DNA of 64,000 bases from an uncultured Caulobacter sp. (GTDB lineage: Bacteria; Pseudomonadota; Alphaproteobacteria; Caulobacterales; Caulobacteraceae). Of this stretch, positions 59,846 to 64,000 are shown piece after piece (the stretch's first letter is position 1; every line of letters starts with the position of its first letter). The notes beneath the pieces are model-generated. The model searched no databases and was not told the origin of the DNA. It saw only the letters and a program-made list of their open reading frames with translations. The translations under genes and the position numbers were made by a program. Where the stretch lies: assembly GCA_937925635.1 (NCBI GenBank), contig CALALX010000059.1:68780-132779 (forward strand). The letters are read 5' to 3'.

Positions 59846-60231
59846 AGCCCATGGTCAGCTACATCACGATCGGAGCGAACGACATCGACGAGGCCACGGC
59901 CTTCTACGATGCGGTTCTCGGCGCATTGGGCCACCGCCGGGTCTGGCGGCAGGGAACGTGGGCCGGCTACGGCCCGGAGGGCGACGATCACGGCGTGATC
60001 CTGATCTGCTCGCCGTTCGACGAGCAGCCCGCGCGCGCCGGCAACGGCATGATGGTCGGCCTGCACGCCGGGTCCGCCGCTCAGGTCGACGCCTTCCACG
60101 CGGCCGCCCTGGCGAGCGGCGGATCCTGCGAGGGGCCTCCAGGTCCGCGGGAGACCTACGGCGAGGGTTACTATCTGGCCTATGTGCGCGATCCGACCGG
60201 GAACAAGCTCTCAGCCTTCCACCGGCCCTGA
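59842..60231 (+). CDS. VOC-family glyoxalase-like protein, copy 2
   Basis: A 129-residue paralogue of the upstream protein: it starts SYITIGANDIDEATAFYDAV, has the same VDAFHAAALASGG core and ends YVRDPTGNKLSAFHR. Order of motifs and length match copy 1, indicating tandem duplication and divergence. ATG 59842 overlaps the copy 1 stop (ATGA), so the two are coupled and may form a heterodimer. Confidence 0.85.
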   Translation: MKPMVSYITIGANDIDEATAFYDAVLGALGHRRVWRQGTWAGYGPEGDDHGVILICSPFDEQPARAGNGMMVGLHAGSAAQVDAFHAAALASGGSCEGPPGPRETYGEGYYLAYVRDPTGNKLSAFHRP

Positions 60232-60293
60232 TCTCGGCGGATGGCCGGGTCCACGGCGAGGCGGCAAGCCGCCTCTAGATCAGGAGTTCGGGC

Positions 60294-60872
60294 ATGAAAC
60301 GCTGCGTGGCGCTGTTCCATGACGGCTGGGCGGACTGGGAGGCCGGCTTCGTGTTGGCCGCGCTCCGGGAGTATTTCGGCTTCGACGTGCGAATCGCCAC
60401 GCCCAGCGGTGGGGTAGCGATGTCCATCGGCGGCGTTCGAGCGGCCGCCGACCTCGCGTTCGGGGCCGTCGATCCCGCGGATCTGGACTTTCTGCTGGTC
60501 ATCGGCAGCGCCAGCTGGATCGAGGGCGACAACCCCGAGACGGTCGCGCTTCTGCAACGGGCCGAGGCGGCCGGCAAGGTGATCGGCGCCATTTGCGCCG
60601 GAACGCTGGCGGTCGCGCGGGCCGGGCTGCTGGCGGACCGGCCGCACACCAGCAACAGCCTGGACTTCCTGAAGGCGAGGGCGGCCGGCTATGACGGGGC
60701 GGCGGCCTACGTCGACGCCCCGCGGGCGGTCACGGGCGGGCGAGTCGTCACCGCGCCGGGGTCGGCCCCGGGGACCTTCGCCGTCGCGGTGCTGCGCCTG
60801 GCGGCGCCCGAGCTGCGCAAGACCATCGATCAGTACGCGGCAATGCTGGCGGCGGAGTACGCGGCGGCCTGA
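60294..60872 (+). CDS. DJ-1/PfpI-family protein
   Basis: A 192-residue protein of the class I glutamine amidotransferase-like DJ-1/PfpI fold. The nucleophile elbow GAICAGTLAVARAGLL carries the reactive Cys (about residue 102), preceded by DFLLVIGSASW. A Glu early in the chain (DWEAGFVLAAL) could be the partner. Members act as glyoxalases, deglycases, proteases or stress-response proteins; the role here is unclear. It lies after the VOC pair, convergent with alaS. Confidence 0.85.
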   Translation: MKRCVALFHDGWADWEAGFVLAALREYFGFDVRIATPSGGVAMSIGGVRAAADLAFGAVDPADLDFLLVIGSASWIEGDNPETVALLQRAEAAGKVIGAICAGTLAVARAGLLADRPHTSNSLDFLKARAAGYDGAAAYVDAPRAVTGGRVVTAPGSAPGTFAVAVLRLAAPELRKTIDQYAAMLAAEYAAA

Positions 60873-60879
60873 CGTCGCC

Positions 60880-60902
60880 GGGCCGGCCGACCGTCCCGGC
60901 CC
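60880..60902 (+). terminator. Weak hairpin after the DJ-1-family gene
   Basis: Arms GGGCCGG and CCGGCCC with a 9-base loop lie 8 bases after the stop codon. There is no T-tract. Weak support only. The rest of the gap to 61062 shows no gene. Confidence 0.35.
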
Positions 60903-61062
60903 AACGGGGCTCCTCTTGCCTGCGTCCGCGCCCGATCGCGGCGGCGATGTCGCCCGGTGCGCGTTATGCCGGCCAGGCGAAGAGACCGCGGCGGAACGGG
61001 GCGTCGTCGGCGCCCGCCGGTCCTCGCCGCCGGGGCCGCGCGACCCCTCGCCCAGTCCCTTC

Positions 61063-61079
61063 GCCCGGGTGCACCGGGC
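61063..61079 (-). terminator. Hairpin downstream of alaS
   Basis: Arms GCCCGG and CCGGGC with a GTGCA loop lie about 20 bases past the alaS stop. It has no T-run on the minus strand, so it is a candidate only. Confidence 0.4.
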
Positions 61080-61099
61080 CCTCCGCTTGGACAGGACGC

Positions 61100-63742
61100 C
61101 TAGCCCGCGAGGGCGGACTTCACCGCGGCCACGCCCTCGGCCGCCCGGCTGTCGTCGGGCGCGCCGCCCTGGGCGAAGTCCGGCTTGCCGCCGGCCCCCT
61201 GGCCGCCCATTGCGATCACGGCGGCCCGGGCCAGGTCGGCGGCGCTGAAGCGGCCGACCAGGTCGGGCGACACCGCGACGGCGACAGCGGCCTTGCCGTC
61301 GGAAACACCCACCAGCGCCACCACGCCGGCCTGCTTGCGGAAGTCCTCGATCAGGCCGCGCAGGTCCTTGCCGCCGACGCCCTCCAGCACGCGACCGATG
61401 AAGGCGATGCCGCCGACGTCCTCGGGACCGGCCGCCGCGCCGCCGCCGCCGCCGAGGGCCAGCTGCTTCTTAGCCTCGGCCAGCTGCTTTTCGAGCATGC
61501 GGCGCTGGGCGTCGAGCGCCTCGACGCGCGCCGCCACCTCGACCACGGGGACCTTGAAGCGGTCGGCCAGGTCGCGGGCGACGCCGGCCTGGTCGAGCAG
61601 GAAGCGGCGCGCCGCGTCACCGGTCAGGGCCTCGATGCGGCGCACGCCGGCGGCGACGCCCTGTTCGGACACGATCTTGAACAGGGCGATGTCGCCGGTG
61701 CGGCCGACGTGGGTGCCGCCGCACAGCTCGACGGAGTAGGCCTTGGCCGCGTCGGTCAGCGAGCGGCCGAGCGTCAGCACCCGGACCTCGTCGCCGTACT
61801 TCTCGCCGAACAGCGCCACGGCGCCGGCGTCGATCGCGTCCTGCGGCTTCATCAGTTTCGTCTCGGCCGGGATGTTCTGGCGGATGACCGCGTTGACCTC
61901 GGCCTCGATGGCCTCGAGCTCGGCCGCGGTCAGAGGGCCGCCGTGGCTGAAGTCGAAGCGCAGGCGCTCGCCGTCGACCATCTGGCCCTTCTGCGCCACG
62001 TGGGCGCCCAGCACATGGTGCAGGGCGGCGTGCAGCAGGTGCGCGGCCGAGTGGTTCGCGCGCGTGGTCAGGCGCCGGTCGGGATCGACGTGCAGGGCGA
62101 CGCGGTCGCCCACCGTCAGCGCGCCGGCGAGGATCTCCAGCGTGTGGACATGCAGGTCGCCGGCCTGTTTCTGGGTGTCGGTCACCCGCGCCGAGCCGCC
62201 GGTCCATTCGACCACGCCGATGTCGCCGGCCTGGCCGCCGCTCTCGGCGTAGAAGGGGGTGACGTCGAACACCGCCTGGACGGTCTGGCCGGCCGAGGCG
62301 GCCTGAATCTCGGCGCCGTCGGCCAGCAGGGCGACCACCGCGCCGGCGGCGTCGACCGCGTCATAGCCGGTGAAGTCGCTGGCGCCGACGCGCTCGCGGA
62401 TCGGGAACCAGGCGGTGGCGCTGGCTTGCTGGCCGGAACCGGCCCAGTTGGCGCGCGCCATCTCGCGCTGCCGGTCCATGGCCGCGTCGAAGCCGTCGGT
62501 GTCGACGGTCAGGCCCTTGGCGCGCACCGCGTCCTGGGTCAGGTCCAGCGGGAAGCCATAGGTGTCGTAGAGTTTGAAGGCGACCTCGCCCGACAGCACG
62601 CCGCCTTCGGCCAGGCCGGCGGTGGCGTCCTCGAGCAGCCCCATGCCGCGGCCGAGGGTCGTGCGGAAGCGTTCCTCCTCCTGGCGCAGGGTCTCGACGA
62701 TCGAGGCCTGGGCGCGCTTCAGCTCCGGATAGGCCTCGCCCATCTCGCCGACCAGGGTCGGGACCAGGCGGTGCATCAGCGGATCGGCGGCGCCCAGCAG
62801 GTGGGCGTGGCGCATGGCCCGGCGCATGATCCGGCGCAGCACGTAGCCGCGGCCCTCGTTGCTCGGCGTCACGCCGTCGGCGATCAGGAAGGACGAGGTG
62901 CGCAGGTGGTCGGCGATGACCCGGTGCGACGGCGCGCGGTCGCCTTGCGCCTTGACGCCGGTCTCCGCCTCGCTGGCCGCGATCAGGGTGCGGAACAGGT
63001 CGACGTCGTAGTTGTCGTGCTCGCCCTGCAGGACGGCGGCGATGCGCTCCAGCCCCATGCCGGTGTCGATCGAGGGCTTGGGCAGGCTGGTGCGCGAGCC
63101 GTCCTGGTGCTGCTCGAACTGCATGAAGACCAGGTTCCAGATCTCGATGAACCGGTCGCCGTCCTCGTCGGCGCTGCCCGGAGGACCGCCGAAGATCGTA
63201 TCGCCGTGGTCGTAGAAGATCTCCGAGCAGGGACCGCAGGGGCCGGTGTCGCCCATGGACCAGAAGTTGTCGTTGGTCGGAATGCGGATGATGCGGTCGT
63301 CCGACAGCCCCGCGATCTTCGTCCAGAGCGCCGCCGCCTCATCGTCGGTATGGTAGACGGTGACCAGCAGCTTCTCCTTGGGCAGGGCGAAGTCGCGGGT
63401 CAGCAGGGTCCAGGCGTGCTCGATCGCCTGGTCCTTGAAGTAGTCCCCGAAGCTGAAATTGCCCAGCATCTCGAAGAAGGTGTGGTGGCGGGCGGTGTAG
63501 CCGACGTTTTCCAGATCGTTGTGCTTGCCGCCGGCGCGGACGCACTTCTGCGAGCTGGCCGCGCGCGGCGCGGCCGGGGTCTCGGCGCCGGTGAAGACGT
63601 TCTTGAACGGCACCATGCCGGCGTTGACGAACAGCAGGGTCGGATCGTTCTGCGGCACCAGGGGCGCGGACGGCGTCACGGCGTGGCCGTTGCGGCCGAA
63701 GTAGTCGAGGAACGCGCCGCGGATATCGTTGAGGCTCTTCAT
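61100..63742 (-). CDS. alaS: Alanyl-tRNA synthetase
   Basis: An 880-residue class II synthetase that charges tRNA-Ala. The N-terminus MKSLNDIRGAFLDYFGRNGH is typical, with PTLLFVNAGMVPFKN (motif 1/2 region) and GMGLERIAAVLQG. The editing domain has SAAHLLHAALHHVLGAHV (HxxxH-type zinc site) and CGGTHVGRTGD. The C-terminal DHHA1/C-Ala region reads GGKPDFAQGGAPDD. Start and length are standard. Transcribed leftward; no gene is seen between its start and 63955. Confidence 0.97.
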   Translation of the reverse strand: MKSLNDIRGAFLDYFGRNGHAVTPSAPLVPQNDPTLLFVNAGMVPFKNVFTGAETPAAPRAASSQKCVRAGGKHNDLENVGYTARHHTFFEMLGNFSFGDYFKDQAIEHAWTLLTRDFALPKEKLLVTVYHTDDEAAALWTKIAGLSDDRIIRIPTNDNFWSMGDTGPCGPCSEIFYDHGDTIFGGPPGSADEDGDRFIEIWNLVFMQFEQHQDGSRTSLPKPSIDTGMGLERIAAVLQGEHDNYDVDLFRTLIAASEAETGVKAQGDRAPSHRVIADHLRTSSFLIADGVTPSNEGRGYVLRRIMRRAMRHAHLLGAADPLMHRLVPTLVGEMGEAYPELKRAQASIVETLRQEEERFRTTLGRGMGLLEDATAGLAEGGVLSGEVAFKLYDTYGFPLDLTQDAVRAKGLTVDTDGFDAAMDRQREMARANWAGSGQQASATAWFPIRERVGASDFTGYDAVDAAGAVVALLADGAEIQAASAGQTVQAVFDVTPFYAESGGQAGDIGVVEWTGGSARVTDTQKQAGDLHVHTLEILAGALTVGDRVALHVDPDRRLTTRANHSAAHLLHAALHHVLGAHVAQKGQMVDGERLRFDFSHGGPLTAAELEAIEAEVNAVIRQNIPAETKLMKPQDAIDAGAVALFGEKYGDEVRVLTLGRSLTDAAKAYSVELCGGTHVGRTGDIALFKIVSEQGVAAGVRRIEALTGDAARRFLLDQAGVARDLADRFKVPVVEVAARVEALDAQRRMLEKQLAEAKKQLALGGGGGAAAGPEDVGGIAFIGRVLEGVGGKDLRGLIEDFRKQAGVVALVGVSDGKAAVAVAVSPDLVGRFSAADLARAAVIAMGGQGAGGKPDFAQGGAPDDSRAAEGVAAVKSALAG

Positions 63743-63955
63743 GGTCCGGTCAGGTCGTCGCTGTCAGGGCGGGCCGCGAACGGCCCGCGCCGGTTAACGG
63801 GGAGGAGCCGGTTCCATAGCCGCGCCCCGGCGGATTCCCAAAGGAAAAGGCTCGCTCCCCGCGCGAGGCGGGCGGAGCGCGGCCTCGGCGCCGCAGGGTC
63901 CCGCAACGGCCGGCGGGGGCCTGATGGGGGCCTGGGCGGAGCGCCGCCGGCCGCG

Positions 63956-64000
63956 TCAGAGCGAGGCGAAGCTGGCGTGGGACCGCGTCGTGTTCGCCGG
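63956..64000 (-). CDS. Possible 3' end of a minus-strand gene, cut by the window edge
   Basis: The last 14 codons before a TGA (read on the minus strand) encode PANTTRSHASFASL with G/C at every third position, as expected of a coding end in this genome. However, the plus strand also reads open from ATG 63924 with equally G/C-rich third positions, so strand and identity cannot be decided from 45 bases. Bases 63743-63955 between this and alaS show no gene. Confidence 0.25.
   Translation of the reverse strand, partial: PANTTRSHASFASL

Overview
The window is GC-rich alphaproteobacterial chromosome, most likely Caulobacteraceae (Caulobacter, Phenylobacterium or a relative). The case rests on the gene set and its regulation: a flgF-flgG-flgA-flgH operon divergent from fliL-fliM, a fliQ-fliR-flhB-cckA cluster, near-consensus CtrA boxes (TTAA-N7-TTAA) before flgB and fliQ, a sigma-54 promoter before flgF, and a TipN-like polarity protein. 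No rRNA, tRNA, CRISPR array, transposase or integrase was seen. No stretch longer than 300 bases lacks a gene; the largest gaps are 39487-39783 (flagellar promoters), 63743-63955, 48269-48523 and 60873-61099.

Region 1 (1-9.5 kb) is a housekeeping block with a layout known from other alphaproteobacteria: the end of ccmF, ccmH, a DegP-type protease, an OmpR-type two-component system, a Tat-exported flavoprotein whose D-amino-acid-oxidase domain appears circularly permuted, and glnE. Region 2 (9.5-18 kb) is metabolic and transport genes: proline iminopeptidase, an epoxide-hydrolase-like enzyme, two MFS transporters, and a translationally coupled trio of AttH/CrtC-like protein, APH-type kinase and DUF6285-like protein. 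Region 3 (18-26 kb) has the TipN-like coiled-coil gene, which carries a frameshift in this sequence, then ppc, an acyl-CoA dehydrogenase, and a decayed toxin-antitoxin locus with an intact ParD-like antitoxin and a 5'-deleted zeta-type toxin.

Region 4 (26-36 kb) holds a TetR regulator, a sulfatase, a methyltransferase, a VWA protein, an acetyltransferase, a histone-deacetylase-family hydrolase and a phosphatase. They are followed by the isoprenoid operon xseB-csaA-ispA-dxs, where IspA and DXS supply precursors of quinones, carotenoids and hopanoids.

Region 5 (36-54 kb) is flagellar. The flgFGAH operon encodes rod and L-ring parts. The fliL-fliM operon continues into three less-known genes: a DUF6468-like membrane protein, a MotE-like protein and a 975-residue exported AMIN-like/TPR-like protein. 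Then come fliO-fliP on the minus strand, flgB-flgC-fliE, and fliQ-fliR-flhB-cckA. CckA is the kinase that controls CtrA, so the regulator sits directly downstream of early flagellar genes whose upstream regions carry CtrA boxes.

Region 6 (54-64 kb) holds a DUF885 metallopeptidase, an M50 protease, a PAS/GGDEF-like/EAL protein predicted to hydrolyse c-di-GMP, a DUF2939 protein, two tandem VOC proteins, a DJ-1/PfpI protein and alaS. Many gene ends carry strong GC-rich hairpins, and two short inverted-repeat families occur at gene ends.
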